The notes: generated by a model from the sequence alone, not told the origin. Counted from the first letter of the stretch, positions 1-10,340 are shown. The stretch: 64,000 bases of DNA from Anodontia alba (GCA_964016985.1 OZ024837.1:36958591-37022590), one strand, 5' to 3'. Program-made: numbers and translations.

Positions 1-122
1 CAGATTGTTGGTAAAAATTCACATACAGATTGACAAACAGTGTAGATCCAGATCAGCCAACTGATCTGGATCTATACTGTTTGCAAAAGCATGGCATATC
101 TTGGACCAGCAGGACCAGGCTT
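1..122 (+). repeat. PB-A MITE, truncated by window edge
   Basis: Right part of a PB-A element: the end ACCAGCAGGACC and the palindromic core (about 35-86) pairing AGTGTAGATCCAGATCAG with its complement. PB-A is defined by the full copies at 21852-22053 and 52538-52740. Confidence 0.7.
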
Positions 123-364
123 AGCATTTGACTGAACAGTATCACAAGGGTCCCAAGTTTTCCTTACATGTGTTCTGGAAACAGGGTATAGTTTTTCATG
201 AAGAAATTTCCTATAATGTGGAATTTTCAGAATTTGTCACAAACACTCCATGCAGCATGCAATTAGTATATTAGTATTCCCTACATGCAGTTATTTGGGC
301 TTTGACATTTCATACAAAATTGTCTCCTTGGAGAATTGTTTAGCAATTTAAGGGATAACTCTTT

Positions 365-377
365 ATATATATAAAAA

Positions 378-417
<40 letters not shown>
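365..417. repeat. Compound (TA)n(CT)n(TA)n microsatellite
   Basis: A short TA run, about eight CT units, then about nine TA units. Confidence 0.9.
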
Positions 418-418
<1 letters not shown>

Positions 419-528
419 TATTTATTTCCTACATTTCTTCTGTAGACACCTTTGAAGCAGTGCTATATCTGAAAATGAATGACATGACCATTTACACAAA
501 TGGATGTTTAACACTTAGCACTCTATGG

Positions 529-820
529 GCAAACTAGTAACAGTGTTTTCAGAGAAAACAAATGTCCCCACACCGTGAATTTTCAGTTTTTCTATTGCTG
601 TGACTTTGAAAATTTGGACAAGGTCACCAAAATCTAATCAGTTTTTTTATATGTCTCAATTATATATCCCTGAAAATTTGGTAAAAATCCAACTACTGGT
701 TCACAAGATATTGTGCAGACAAAAAAATGTAACACCAGTGCCAACGCCAACCAATGTGGATTCCAATGGTATCTGCACCAAAAACAATGTCCCCCTACCT
801 CTAGGTAGGGGGACATAATT
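529..820 (+). repeat. Dispersed repeat X, copy 1
   Basis: About 290 bases shared with 11909-12190. Shared blocks include GTGAATTTTCAGTTTTTCTA, CCTGAAAATTTGGTAA (CATGAAAATTTGGTAA in copy 2) and the ending GGGGACATAAT (GGGGCATAAT). It ends in a small hairpin (CCCCCTACCT/AGGTAGGGGG). It is possibly a retroposon 3' end; no coding capacity is seen. Confidence 0.6.
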
Positions 821-844
821 TAACAGACAACAAATTGATATTAT

Positions 845-1037
845 TTTTATTTTTCCTAGAAAATAGGATTTAACACTTCATCCAACTTGTCTCCAAATTT
901 CATGCAAATTGTCTCCCAAGGCGGCAATTTGTACGAAATCTGTATGAAATACCAACCCTGTTTTCTGGGAAAAATTAGAAAAAAATATCATCAATTTGTC
1001 ATCTGCTGAATTAGCCCAGAGAGTGGTAAATGTTAAG
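845..1037 (+). repeat. Diverged PB-C palindromic MITE
   Basis: A worn copy of the PB-C family: the core CATGCAAATTGTCTCC, an imperfect inverted half, then ATTTGTCATCTGCTGAATTA and GCCCAGAGAGTGGTAAA before TTAA. Confidence 0.55.
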
Positions 1038-1205
1038 CCTCCTCTTTGCTTGAAGGTGTTGATTTTACAACAGCTTGTGAATAATTTATGAAAGTCAGAC
1101 AAAACTGTAGTGATGACAATAATCAAGCCACACCATGAAAAATATGCCTCACTGCATTGACATGCCAACCACATAGGTCCGGGTTCACAGTCATTCCTTA
1201 AAGTA

Positions 1206-1535
1206 CAGTCGACTCTCGTTATCTCGAACTCCAAGGAACTCTCTAAAATACTTCGAGATATCCGTACTTCGACATATCAGATTTGCAGACGAGGAAAAAA
1301 TAAATCGAACAACCGCATTTAACAAATGTATATGTAATTGGACTCTTGAAGTTAGACATATGTTGAAAATATTGTGGAAAAGCGGAGAAATTGCTCCTTA
1401 GGAGCAATTTCTCCTCTTTTCCACAATATTTTGTTACTTGTTATTAGATTTTCATTTTTAAGCAGGGACCAGATTTTCACTTCGAGATAAGCGGTTATTC
1501 GAGATAAGCGAGGTCGAGATAACGAGAGTCAACTG
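1206..1535. mobile_element. TA-flanked pogo/mariner-like MITE, 330 b
   Basis: The inverted ends start CAGTCGACTCTCGTTATCTC on the left; the right end is the complement of CAGTTGACTCTCGTTATCTC. TA stands on both sides (1204-1205, 1536-1537). Subterminal CTTCGAGATA motifs recur at both ends, and a 68-base palindrome is centred near 1398. It is non-coding. The TA duplication and CAGTYRA ends fit the Tc1/mariner-pogo superfamily. Confidence 0.85.
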
Positions 1536-1691
1536 TAAATGTGTACCTGAACTTAAGGACCCAGATTTAAAGTTAACTGACATTGAGTGGTATTTATTTG
1601 TTTCATTCTTAAAACAAAAGCTTTTATGTGAAAATGAAAAATGTGCTCTTGCAAATCTCAGCCCTTAAAGTTAAGATCAGCCTTACCTTAA

Positions 1692-1853
1692 CCCTTAAAA
1701 AGTTAATGACAATTCTTATCTATTTATTTTCTTTTCAATCTAAATAAGACTTGACATTTCATGTGAATCAGTAGATGATTCACATGAAATGTCGTCTTAT
1801 TTTCACTGAAACCCCCCCCCCCTCCCCACCACCCCAAAAGATAAAACTCAAAA

Positions 1854-1884
<31 letters not shown>

Positions 1885-1921
1885 GAGAATGACATCTGCT
1901 GCTCTACTTGGTGCTTTAAGG
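1692..1921 (+). mobile_element. PB-E MITE with homopolymer insertions
   Basis: Bounded by TTAA at 1688-1691 and 1922-1925, with ends CCCTTAAA and GTGCTTTAAG. The central palindrome around 1753-1798 (TTGACATTTCATGTGAATC and complement) is followed by C and A homopolymer tracts at about 1811-1886. Confidence 0.65.
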
Positions 1922-2093
1922 TTAAGAAATGATTGTGAATCTGGACTCCCAATCAAGACTGAATCCAAGTCTGCTGTCACAATGCTGTTATATGCAGTGA
2001 TGTATTTTTCTGGTTGCTATGACAACATTATGGGCTTCGGATAAGAAAAGGATACTGCTGAACATTATTTTCTATTTCTCCATGATGATTCCA

Positions 2094-2300
2094 GGACATA
2101 TGCCCCCCAGGACATTTGCCCCCCAATTAATAAATCTATTAATGGACATTTGCCCCCAAGTTGAAAATGCAATCTGGAAATTTGCCCCCCAGAGCTTATT
2201 TTTGGTGTGGACATTTGCCCCCCAGTGCTTATTTTGCAAATGGACATTTGCCCCCTACTGCTTATTTCAGAAAGGGACATTTGCCCCCCACCCTAGATAA
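2094..2300 (+). repeat. GGACATTTGCCCCCC array
   Basis: About seven copies of a unit of roughly 30-40 bases built on GGACATTTGCCCCCC followed by a spacer such as AGTGCTTATTTT. The complementary array lies at 3073-3290. Confidence 0.85.
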
Positions 2301-2416
2301 ACCCAGGGCTAACACAAAGGAGAAAAAAAAAAAAAAAAAAAAAAAAACTATTATCAGAAGAACAAAATGTTAAGCAATGAATAACTCCATCTATATAAAT
2401 TATAACCTGCTGTTAA

Positions 2417-2599
2417 AGACAACCCCTACCTTTGCAAGCAATGTAGATCCAGATCAGATGGCTTCTGAAGAAGCCCTCTGATCAGGATCTACACTGTTTG
2501 TCATGCAGTTTGTGAATTGAACAAAAACATATCAAGAATTTGATTGGTTGATAGTCAGCAACTGGCAATGCTGAATTAATCTATTCAGCAGGATAAGGG
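2417..2599 (-). mobile_element. PB-A MITE, inverted
   Basis: A TTAA-flanked PB-A copy (2413-2416 and 2600-2603) in reverse orientation. The palindromic core reads AATGTAGATCCAGATCAGAT and the end reads CAGCAGGATAAGGG. Confidence 0.72.
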
Positions 2600-3072
2600 T
2601 TAAGCAAGTCAGCTACAGAACCATATATTGAGTTTGTGCCTCACTCAGGGTCCTATGTCAGACGTCAATTTCTGCAATGGAAGCTCATGTGGTTTTTCTC
2701 TGGGTACTCCAGTTTTCACCCACCTGATGGATAATATTCTTGAAGTAAGTGAAATAATCTTGAAAGGGCCGTAACACCATAACCAAAAAAGTTACAGTGT
2801 AAATGATGTAGTTGTATATACAAGTCTGTACAATGAATATCCTTGTAAGTGTTAAGAAAAAAAATTAAGGCTTACAAGGGTATGCATTATTTTCTTAATT
2901 CCTGCTCAAAACAAAGATTGTAGGAACTTGTTAAGTGGTTCTAAATGGCAACCACAATCTATGTGTACTGAATGAATTCTCATGTATTATAGAGAAAAGA
3001 GGGGTTTACAGGGGTTTACATTATTTTCTTTTTCCTGCTTTACATGTATATTGTGGGAACTTCTTAAAATAG

Positions 3073-3290
3073 GGTTGGGGGGCAAACATCCATACCAAAA
3101 ATAAGCAAGGGGGGGGGGGGGGGGGGGGGGGAATGTCCATCTGCAAAATAAGCACAAGGGGGCAAATGTCCTTACTAAAAATAAGCTCTTGGGGGCAAAT
3201 GTCTGGGTTGCATTTTCACCTGGGGGGCAAATGTCCATTTATACTTTTTTTCATTGGGGGGCAAATGTGCTGGGGGACAAACGTCCGGAG
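3073..3290 (-). repeat. GGGGGGCAAATGTCC array, inverted partner
   Basis: Reverse complement of the array at 2094-2300, with units GGGGGGCAAATGTCC plus spacer, and a run of about 22 G at 3110-3131. The pair could fold back across about 770 bases that contain a PB-A copy and M1-core fragments near 2860-3060. Confidence 0.85.
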
Positions 3291-3321
3291 ACCCTCCATG
3301 ATATCAAAGGTTTTTTGATCT

Positions 3322-3600
3322 CACTACGAGAACACGCCTATTCAAATATATAAAAAAATTCACCTTCAAAAACTGAAAATTTTCAGATAAAAAACTCTGA
3401 TATTTTTCAAGTTTCTGCTCAAAACATAGATTGTAGGTACTCATTAGAAGCACCTCAGTGAGGCAGTTCTAAAGAGTACCCACAATCTACGTTTTTAAGC
3501 AAAAATAAGAAAACTAATGTATACCCCCGTAAACCCCAGTTTTACTGTATTAAAGTGGCGTTTAAGGGGGTCAAAATTATATAGGCATGTTTTCGTGATG
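3322..3600 (+). mobile_element. M1 MITE, 279 b
   Basis: M1 family: inverted ends CATTACGAAAACATGCC / GGCATGTTTTCGTGATG (here the left end is slightly diverged). The central palindrome has GTACTCATTAGAAG and its complement, and one side is purine-rich (AGTGGGGTTTAAGGGGGTC). Other full copies lie at 3983, 12677, 23754, 31581, 41663 and 57434. Confidence 0.8.
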
Positions 3601-3871
3601 CCATGAAGACAATTTTATCAAAACCACAAGACACTGTGTCACAATGTGAGAAAATGTGAGTTCCGACCCAGCGAAGACTCAGAGCAGTTTGTTGCACATC
3701 CACACAGCCTGACCACAGTCTTCCCTGTCCACCTGGAGAAAACCTTAGCGCTTTGGCTACTGACAAAGCATCCAATAAAGGTTGATCAGGATGGCCAGGC
3801 TGATTTGAACCTTGACTGGGTGCTTATTTTCTTGTATTATGCTCTTTTCACGGAGAAATAAAAATAATTAG

Positions 3872-4355
3872 AGGAATTGTTAAGAAGGAGTGTATATTTG
3901 GTGATAATTCTGGGATAATTTTTCTTATTTCTCCATAAAAAAGTATGTTGTGGGTACTCATTAGAAGTGCCTCACCACTAATCATTACGAAAACATGCCT
4001 ATTCAAATATACTGAAAATTTCACCACCAAAAACTGAAAATTTCAGATAAAAATTCTAATATTTTTTTTTTTCATATTTCTGCTCAAAACATAGATTGTG
4101 GGTACTCGTTAGAACCGCCTCGGCCAGGCGGTTCTAACAAGTACCCACAATTTATGTTTTGAGCAGAAATAAGAAAAATAATGTATACCCCTGTAAAACC
4201 CCAGTTTTATTATATAAAAGTGGGGTTTAGGGGGTCAAAATTATATAGGTATGTTTTCGTGATGGAGTACCCACAACATATGTTTTCATGGAGAACAGGA
4301 GAAAAATTATCACATAACTATCCCCAAATAATCTTTCTTAACTATTCCTGTGACA
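3872..4355 (+). mobile_element. M2 MITE split by an M1 insertion
   Basis: Left half 3872-3982 (GGTGATAATTCTGGGATAAT, then the M2 core up to GTGCCTC) and right half 4265-4355 (GAGTACCCACAACATATG back to the end). M2 is a near-perfect palindrome ending AGGACATGTTAAGGAG. Other copies are at 20830, 31955 and 33619. Confidence 0.82.
3983..4264 (+). mobile_element. M1 MITE nested in M2
   Basis: A complete M1 copy (CATTACGAAAAC to CGTGATG) inserted in the M2 core between CTAAT and GAGTAC. Intact M2 copies read CTAATGAGTAC, so no host bases are duplicated. Confidence 0.85.
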
Positions 4356-4388
4356 ATGTTCCCACAATATCATCTTATCAAAAGCCCA

Positions 4389-4514
4389 AGACCCAGTTGT
4401 TCAAAGTATTGTTAGCTTAACAATATTCGCTTATCACAACTGCAACATTTTCCTTTTGTTTTTTCTTTCATATTTTTCAAGTCTAAAAGCTAAAAATGTT
4501 TTGAACTGGTGGGC
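4389..4514 (+). mobile_element. Short internally deleted M3 MITE
   Basis: M3 ends: CCCAGTTGTTCAAAG with GTTAGCTTAAC on the left, and TTTTGAACTGGTGGGCC on the right. It is only about 126 bases, against 205-240 in full copies. Confidence 0.55.
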
Positions 4515-4639
4515 CTCAATATTTTACAAGTGTCACCTGGATCATGTAAATCTTGGCACAGCCTATCAGCTAACCGAACATTCTTCATATATTTTGATAT
4601 CTTGTAAAAGAAATTATAGTATATAATATTTTAAACAAC

Positions 4640-5285
4640 TGAAGTTAAAATCATCAATCAGCTTAGCAGAAAACTCTACAGTTACCCAAGTTTTTGAACT
4701 GACAGGCTTGAGTATAAACCCAGATCAGATGCCGTAGAATGCCACATTTGATCAGGGTCTGCACTGTTTGTCGCTCATCCAACAATTTTTAGACAAAAGA
4801 AAATACAGTCTATAATATTTCAAGCAGCTGAACTGCAAGTAAAAAATCGGCTAAGTGGAAAACTGCAGTTACCTAAGTATTCAGACAAACAGGCCTGAGC
4901 AGAATACGGCATCTGATCAGGGTCCACACTGTTTAGCCCTCATCCAACAATTTTTAGACAAAATAAAATATAGTCTATAATATTAGAAATGCCAAACCGC
5001 AAGGAAAAAGTCCTTAGTAGAAAACTCTACTGTTTCCAAAGTATTCGGACAGGCCTGAGCAGAATGCAGCATCTGATCAGGGTCTACACTGTTTGCAACT
5101 CATCCAGCAATTTTCAGACAAAAGAAAATATAGTCTATAATATTTCTAACCACCAAACCACAAGGAAAAAATCAGCTTAGTAGAAAACTCTACTGTTCCC
5201 AAAGTATTTGTACAGGCCTGAGCAGAATGCAGCATGTGATCAGGTTCTGCACTGTTTGCCACTGATTCAGCAATTTTCCGACATA
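4640..5285. repeat. Tandem array, about 165-180 b unit with hairpins
   Basis: About four units, each with CAGGCCTGAGCAGAATGCAG, a half-palindrome ATCTGATCAGGGTCTACACT, CATCCAGCAATTTTCAGAC and TATAGTCTATAATATT. It uses the same core motif as the PB elements, but arranged in tandem. Confidence 0.8.
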
Positions 5286-5338
5286 CAGGGAATAAACTCG
5301 ACATTAAGGAATTAAGGTGTCCAAATACACAGGATAAA

Positions 5339-5583
5339 TCGAGGGTTGAGCGCAAAACTATGGTAACTCAAACATATTTTTGAAACCCTTGTTTAGGGGC
5401 AACTTGGACCCCTTTGTAAACAATGCAAATTTAGGTGCCATTGCTCATACGAGCAATGGCACCTAAATTTTCATTGTTTACAGAAAGAAATGTTGTAATC
5501 TTCATAACACCTTCATGGTGAGGAGATTAGGTTTGGGGAAAAACAACCATCTGACTTACGCTAGTCTTGCGCTCAACCCTCGA
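5339..5583. mobile_element. 245-b TIR element with TCGAGGGTTGAGCGC ends
   Basis: The 22-base inverted ends start TCGAGGGTTGAGCGCAAAAC on the left (one mismatch to the right end). The palindrome at 5409-5486 is built on GGTGCCATTGCTC. No coding capacity and no clear target duplication. The superfamily is unknown and no second copy is in the window. Confidence 0.7.
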
Positions 5584-5589
5584 AATATG

Positions 5590-6070
5590 GTATTTCTCAT
5601 CACACAGCTTTTATCAGGACGACTCCATTATATTCACTTTTCTTTTATAACAATTACTATCTGTCAAAGAAATAACATACAACACACTTTAATATCATGC
5701 TTTTAATGAAATAAGAAAAGTTAGTTTAAAGCCAGCATTATTTGATATATCATATTGCTATGTTCTTTGGGTTAAACAATCATTTTGTTAATGAATATAA
5801 AAGAAAATCTAATTATGTAATCCTTTCACAAAAGTACTCTTGCTGAAGTAGCCTTCATCACGATCATGCTTTAAGAAACTGGAGTTCGCTTTGACATATT
5901 AAATATCATTTCACTTAAAGGGAATAAATTGACTTTTAGGGGAGAGAACTCTGTCAAAACCCTTTTGAAAAAAAAAGCAAACTGTTTCCTTTTAGAATAA
6001 AACCCTTTTCAGAAGGAAGCCACAAAAGTTGTCTTCTCGTAAAAAAAGGACAGAAAATCTTGAAAATGTT
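5590..6070. other. No recognised feature
   Basis: An AT-rich stretch with no exon signal, palindrome or repeat that I could match elsewhere in the window. Confidence 0.5.
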
Positions 6071-6071
6071 T

Positions 6072-6250
6072 TTGTTTTGGATACAACACAGTTGTTTTGG
6101 ATATAAGACACTTTAAAGATGGACACCAAAAGTACAGTATCCAATCAAAAATGTACTGATTACATTTAAAAATGACCAATTTATGGTCATTTTTCTATCT
6201 AATCTGTATATTTTACAGTCATTTTTGTTAAGACACAATATGGAAAACAT
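6072..6250 (+). repeat. M5 palindromic repeat
   Basis: M5 family: TTGTTTTGGATACAACA, then AAAAATGACCAATTTATGGTC and its complement, then CATTTTTGTTAAGACACAA. Related copies lie at 9990-10340, 57320-57850, 60250-60420 and 61380-61600. Confidence 0.65.
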
Positions 6251-6596
6251 GTTGTGGGTACTCATTAGAAGTGCCTCGCTGAGGCACTTCTAATGAGTAA
6301 CACAAAATCTGTTTTCATGAAAAAAAAAAAAAGAAGAAAAATATCAATACTTTTCAGTTGGAAAAAGTGCCTTATCTGTAGCTATTCAATGAACCTTAAA
6401 GGGAAAGCACTCTCTGAAATTTTCCCCTTTTTAAAGGGAGACTACTCCAGCAGAAAAAAAATTGCTTCCCTTTTATATGAATTCCTTCTCTAAGAAAGTT
6501 ACTCTTAAAGGTAAGAATCTGCTCTCTAATCTTCAAGAGCAGCATCCTTGACAAAGGGTTTACAAGCTAATTGTTAACCATCTGAGCGGAAATGTC

Positions 6597-6812
6597 AGAA
6601 AACGTACCTTTGGACAGGTGCACTGAACCAAGAATCAGAACAGTCTCTGCATTCACAGTCTGTTCCGAATATTCATTCGACACATTTGGGATAGCCAATA
6701 TTGTAAAATTTCTTCATGTGGACAATGATTCTTGATCGGACCTCATGGATGTGCAGGCTGATATAAGTCTATATGGGCGTGCATGTCGTAAGGTATGTTT
6801 TCTCATGTTGCA
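6597..6812 (+). repeat. R1 dispersed repeat
   Basis: The left side reads AAAACGTACCTTTGGACAGG and the right side reads AAGGTATGTTTTCTCATG, so the ends are loosely inverted. Internal half-motifs such as GTGCAGGCTGAT pair imperfectly. R1 relatives lie at 7867-8050, 23140-23355, 39885-40095 and about 59670-59830. Confidence 0.55.
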
Positions 6813-6939
6813 GCTAATCTAAAACAGCCAGTTAGGTTTAAAATACTTCATGCAGAAGTACCTTTGGTTTAGATCTTACTTTCTCGGCAGCTATGAGCGC
6901 AGGTATGAACCCTAAGGACTACAAGAAGCACAAAAGTAA

Positions 6940-7600
6940 GAACCATGCTCTCTGCAATCTCCATTTATTTTACAAGTCAGCACAGATCTGAGCAGCAATG
7001 TGAAATGTTCTCTGCAATCTTTATTTACTTTTACTAGTCAGAAATATTTGAGCAGCTACGTAAAATGTTCTCTGCATTCTCTGTTTACTTTTACCAGTTA
7101 GCAGAGATTTGAGCAGCTATGCAAATTGTTCTCTGCAATCTTTATTTACTTTTACCAGTTAGCAAAGATTTGAGCAACTATGTAAATTGTTCTAAGCATT
7201 CTCTATTTACTTTTACCAGTAAGCAGAGATTTAAGCAGCAACCGAAAATGATCCCTGCAATCTTAATTTATTTTTACCAGTCAGCACAGATTTGAGCAGC
7301 AACTTTAAATGTTTTCTGCACTCTCAATTTGCTTTTACTAGTCAGCATAGGTTTGAGCAGGAACATAAACTGTTCTCTGCAATCTAAATTTACTTTGACC
7401 AGTCAGCACAGATTTGAGCAGCAGTATAAACTGTTCTCTGCAATCTCAGTCAGCACAAATCTGATCAGCAGTGTAAAATGTCCTCTGCAATTTCAGCACA
7501 GATTTGAGCAGGAGTGTAAAATGTTCTCTGCAGTTTCAGTCAGCACAAATTTGAGCAGCAACATAAAATATTCTCTGCAATCTCAGTCAGCACAAATTTG
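6940..7600. repeat. Minisatellite, about 62 b unit
   Basis: About ten units carrying GTTCTCTGCAATCT, TTTACTTTTACCAGTCAGCA and GATTTGAGCAGCAA. Towards the right end (7440-7600) units shorten to about 52 bases by losing the TTTACTTT segment. Confidence 0.9.
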
Positions 7601-7639
7601 GGAAGAAAATGTACCCACCACACGATATGGTATTATTAC

Positions 7640-7866
7640 ATTACAGTAGTCTGGATACCCCTACAAGGGTAACTGGCAAACAATGCAGACCCAGATCAGA
7701 TGCCGCGTTCTGCAGCATCTGATCTGGGTCTGCACCGTTTGCCAATTAGCAATAGTTTACCCATTTTTTTCTTGGAATATCTAAATCTCAGAACTGGATG
7801 TAACTAAAATTGAAATTGGACTCTTCCAATATATAGTGTGGGAGAATCTATTCAGTCTACAATGGG
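7640..7866 (+). mobile_element. PB-B MITE
   Basis: PB-B family: CTACAAGGGTAACTGGCAAA, the palindromic core, a conserved tail CTCTTCCAATATATAGTGTG, and the end CTACAATGGGT. TTAA is lost at both ends here; intact ends are seen in the copy at 11081-11308. Confidence 0.75.
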
Positions 7867-8050
7867 TGTGCCCAGTGAACATTCAGATCAGCCTGTGCAT
7901 CCACAAGTCTGATTAGAGTCTTTGCTGCCTGCTCTTTTGATAAGCAAATATCCAAGGCTTTCAACGGTGGACAGCATAGACTGCATGGAAGTGCAGGCTG
8001 ACTAGAGTCTCTGCTGGGTGCACGTTTGAAGGTACATTTTTTCACACTTG
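7867..8050 (+). repeat. R1 dispersed repeat
   Basis: CAGATCAGCCTGTGCATCCA near the start and GAAGGTACATTTTTTCACAC at the end match the R1 layout. Confidence 0.5.
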
Positions 8051-8194
8051 AAAAAACCTCCAGTAGTTTGGAGCAGAGCAGATAATGAGAAAAATTAAAG
8101 ATGAGTGCTAGGTGACATACTGGTCAATGAAACTGATGTGTGGGCTTTGGATGGTCTGGAGTTAACAGCTGAGACAACCCCGTTAAGATCGTGT

Positions 8195-8436
8195 TGAGCC
8201 AATCAGTTTTGATACACTTTTCCTGGGCAGGCTTAATTCTCTAAGCCGTCAATCAGTTCTTGTGCACATTCTATTGCCAGAAACTGACAACTGATCTGTA
8301 GAAAATATTTCATGATCCATCTCCAGGAAAGAATGCTGCCAGACAAAGCCGGGATTTGAACCTGCAGCCTCCTAATCACCAGTCGTACGGGCATCTGACT
8401 GAGCCACCGAGGCTGGCAATATGGAGACAGACCCCT
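8195..8436 (-). mobile_element. SINE-1, diverged, minus strand
   Basis: The tRNA-related head lies at the right: on the minus strand CCTCGGTGGCTCAGTCAGAT (box A-like) and GCAGGTTCAAATCCCGG (box B-like). The body matches the full copy at 13183-13481 (GCCAGAAACTGACAACTG). No clear target duplication was found. Confidence 0.75.
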
Positions 8437-8471
8437 TAGACTGGCTCCAGTCTCCAGTGACGAAATATTTT

Positions 8472-8542
8472 TTTCTCTTATAATCCTGTTTGATAATCCA
8501 CTAAAATTAAACCATAATAATATCATGACTATAAAGGCTGGT
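8472..8542 (+). repeat. Direct repeat arm 1 of a fold-back unit
   Basis: About 65 bases (CTCTTATAATCCTGTTTGAT through CTATAAAGGCTGGT) that recur in the same direction at 9149-9213 and inverted at 9214-9290. Confidence 0.85.
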
Positions 8543-8593
8543 TTATGGGAGGTAACTAAGTTAGGGAAAAAGGAAACACAAAGTCAGATTCTG

Positions 8594-8755
8594 TTATAGG
8601 GTCACTATATTTCTACTTCCCAACATCAATTTGGCATCAAGAACCAACCCAGCTATGATTTCCTTAAGACTAGCATCGCACCCTGTACACCCCCAAGGCA
8701 GGGCAACCCAATACAAGGGCCAGTGTGTCTCAGCTAGTCCAGCCTTTGAGCCCAA
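8594..8755 (-). CDS. Possible terminal exon of gene A
   Basis: A candidate last exon. The acceptor CTTATCTCTGTACAG is followed by 53 codons in the phase required by exon 7 (phase 0), ending in TAA at 8594-8596. The encoded tail (LGSKAGLAETHWPLYWVALP onward) is hydrophobic and Trp/Cys-containing, unlike the rest of the protein. I see no AATAAA nearby. The exon sits inside a repeat-bounded block (8472-9290), so it could instead be mobile-element sequence. The supporting facts are the splice site, phase and stop; the composition argues against it. Confidence 0.3.
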   Translation of the reverse strand: MGSKAGLAETHWPLYWVALPWGCTGCDASLKEIIAGLVLDAKLMLGSRNIVTL

Positions 8756-9148
8756 CTGTACAGAGATAAGTGGTGCATGCTGACATAGCATAATCACTAA
8801 CACAGAAAAGCAGGTGCATGCCCGGGACATGCTAGATAACAGTCAGTGCAATGATATGCCAGAGAGGAAATCTGCAGCTCAGGTCAAGGTGGTGAACCGG
8901 GGTTCAGCCAAGTGGTGTCCCTTGACTGACGCAGAGGATTCAGACCAACAGTTTGGCTTAAAGGTATAAACAAGTGACCAAGTCCTGCACAGACTGTAGT
9001 CACTTGTGGGTAAAACAATGGTTTAATTTCAGGTAGAAATCAAATGAAATCCCCAAAAGACAGACAGTGTGAGATGATATAAATTTAACATTGGATTGGT
9101 TTTCCCCAACAAGTTAGGAAGTGAAAAATGAAATATGGAACCCTTTTT

Positions 9149-9290
9149 TTCTCTTATAATCCTGTTTGATAATCCACTAAAATTAAACCATAATAATATC
9201 ATGACTATAAAGGCTGGTCACTAGTGACCAGCCTTTATAGTCATGATATTATTTTTGTGGATTATCAAACAGAATTGAAAGAAAAAAAAT
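9149..9290. repeat. Palindrome made from arms 2 and 3
   Basis: Arm 2 (9149-9213, direct) abuts arm 3 (9214-9290, inverted), meeting at CTGGTCACTAGTGACCAG. Arm 3 has lost a few bases in the middle (ATTATTTTTGTGG). Confidence 0.85.
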
Positions 9291-9451
9291 ATTTAGTCAA
9301 TGGAGATATTGAAGCCTGTCTATTAGACCTCTCTTCACTTACTGAAGGCCTGTATTAGACCCGTTAACATTACTATTAAAGCATCAAAGCATTCTAAAAG
9401 CTATTAATATTTTTTTTCTTCCAGTTTATAGAATTTAAATTTTTATGTCAA

Positions 9452-9664
9452 CCCATTTACATCTAGTAGACTCTTCTACCATAACTCTTTGGACCAGTCT
9501 ATTTCCAGTAGCAGGGTCCTGTTTAGTTTTTATTATTACCATGTTTTATTTACTGTAGTTAATGCAAACAGAGCAGACCCTGATCAGATGCTGCATTCTG
9601 CAGCATCTGATTTTGGTCTGTGATGTTTGCCAATTACCTTTTTGAGGTTTCCAGACTAAAATGG
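9452..9664 (+). mobile_element. PB-D MITE
   Basis: CCCATTTACATCTAGTAGAC at the left, ACTCTTTGGACCAGTCTATT, the core with AGCATCTGATTTTGGTCTG, then CCAATTACC and AAAATGGATTAA. A second copy is at 42178-42390 and a partial one at 59451-59610. Confidence 0.6.
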
Positions 9665-9989
9665 ATTAAAATGATAAAAGTTACATTGCCGTAAAACTTT
9701 TCATGCTTTGAGAAACTGGGGCTTTACAAAATGTCTAATTGTGAAGCATTTTTCAGCATGCATGAAACAGACCTGTATGAAAACTTTAACATTCCGACAG
9801 AGTACTTTTCCACAATGGCTAGACAAAGACAAATTAACCATATACAGTCAGTGGATATATTTACTTGCCACTTTGGGACACTGCCGTTTGAATCAATGTT
9901 TGTCTAATTTTTCTTTAAAAATTCTGCACATTACCTCACAGAAGTAAATTTCATAAAAAGTACACAAGATTAAAGCTAAAAGAGAAATG

Positions 9990-10340
9990 CAATACACTGA
10001 AAGCTCTTTATACAATGGTTTCCGATTTAAGATGGTTTAAAGATAAAGTGTAATGTATGAAATGTATCCAAACAAAAACATATAGAAAAATGACCAATTT
10101 ATTGTTAACTTTCTACATAATCTATAAGTTTTTGTTTTGGATACAATACGGTTGTTTTAGATACAAGGCAGTGTAAAACTGGACCTCAAAAAATGCAGTA
10201 TTCAATCAAAAATATATAGATTATATAGAAAAATGACCATCTTATGGTCATTTTACTATATAATCTGTACATTTTACAGTCATTTTTTCTAAATAATCTA
10301 TTATTTTTGTTTAGACACAACATGGTTATTTAATCTAAAA
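9990..10340 (+). repeat. M5 palindromic repeat
   Basis: Two partly duplicated M5 cores: AAAATGACCAATTTATTGTT, and AATGACCATCTTATGGTCAT with its complement. TTGTTTTGGATACAATACGG is shared with 6072-6250. Confidence 0.6.

Noticed and set aside
8770..8944. Plus-strand frame with CPLTDAEDSDQQFGLK before GTATAAAC as an exon
   Set aside because: Looks exon-like at its right end, but no acceptor or neighbouring exon on the plus strand was found; kept only as a note in the 8472-9290 finding.
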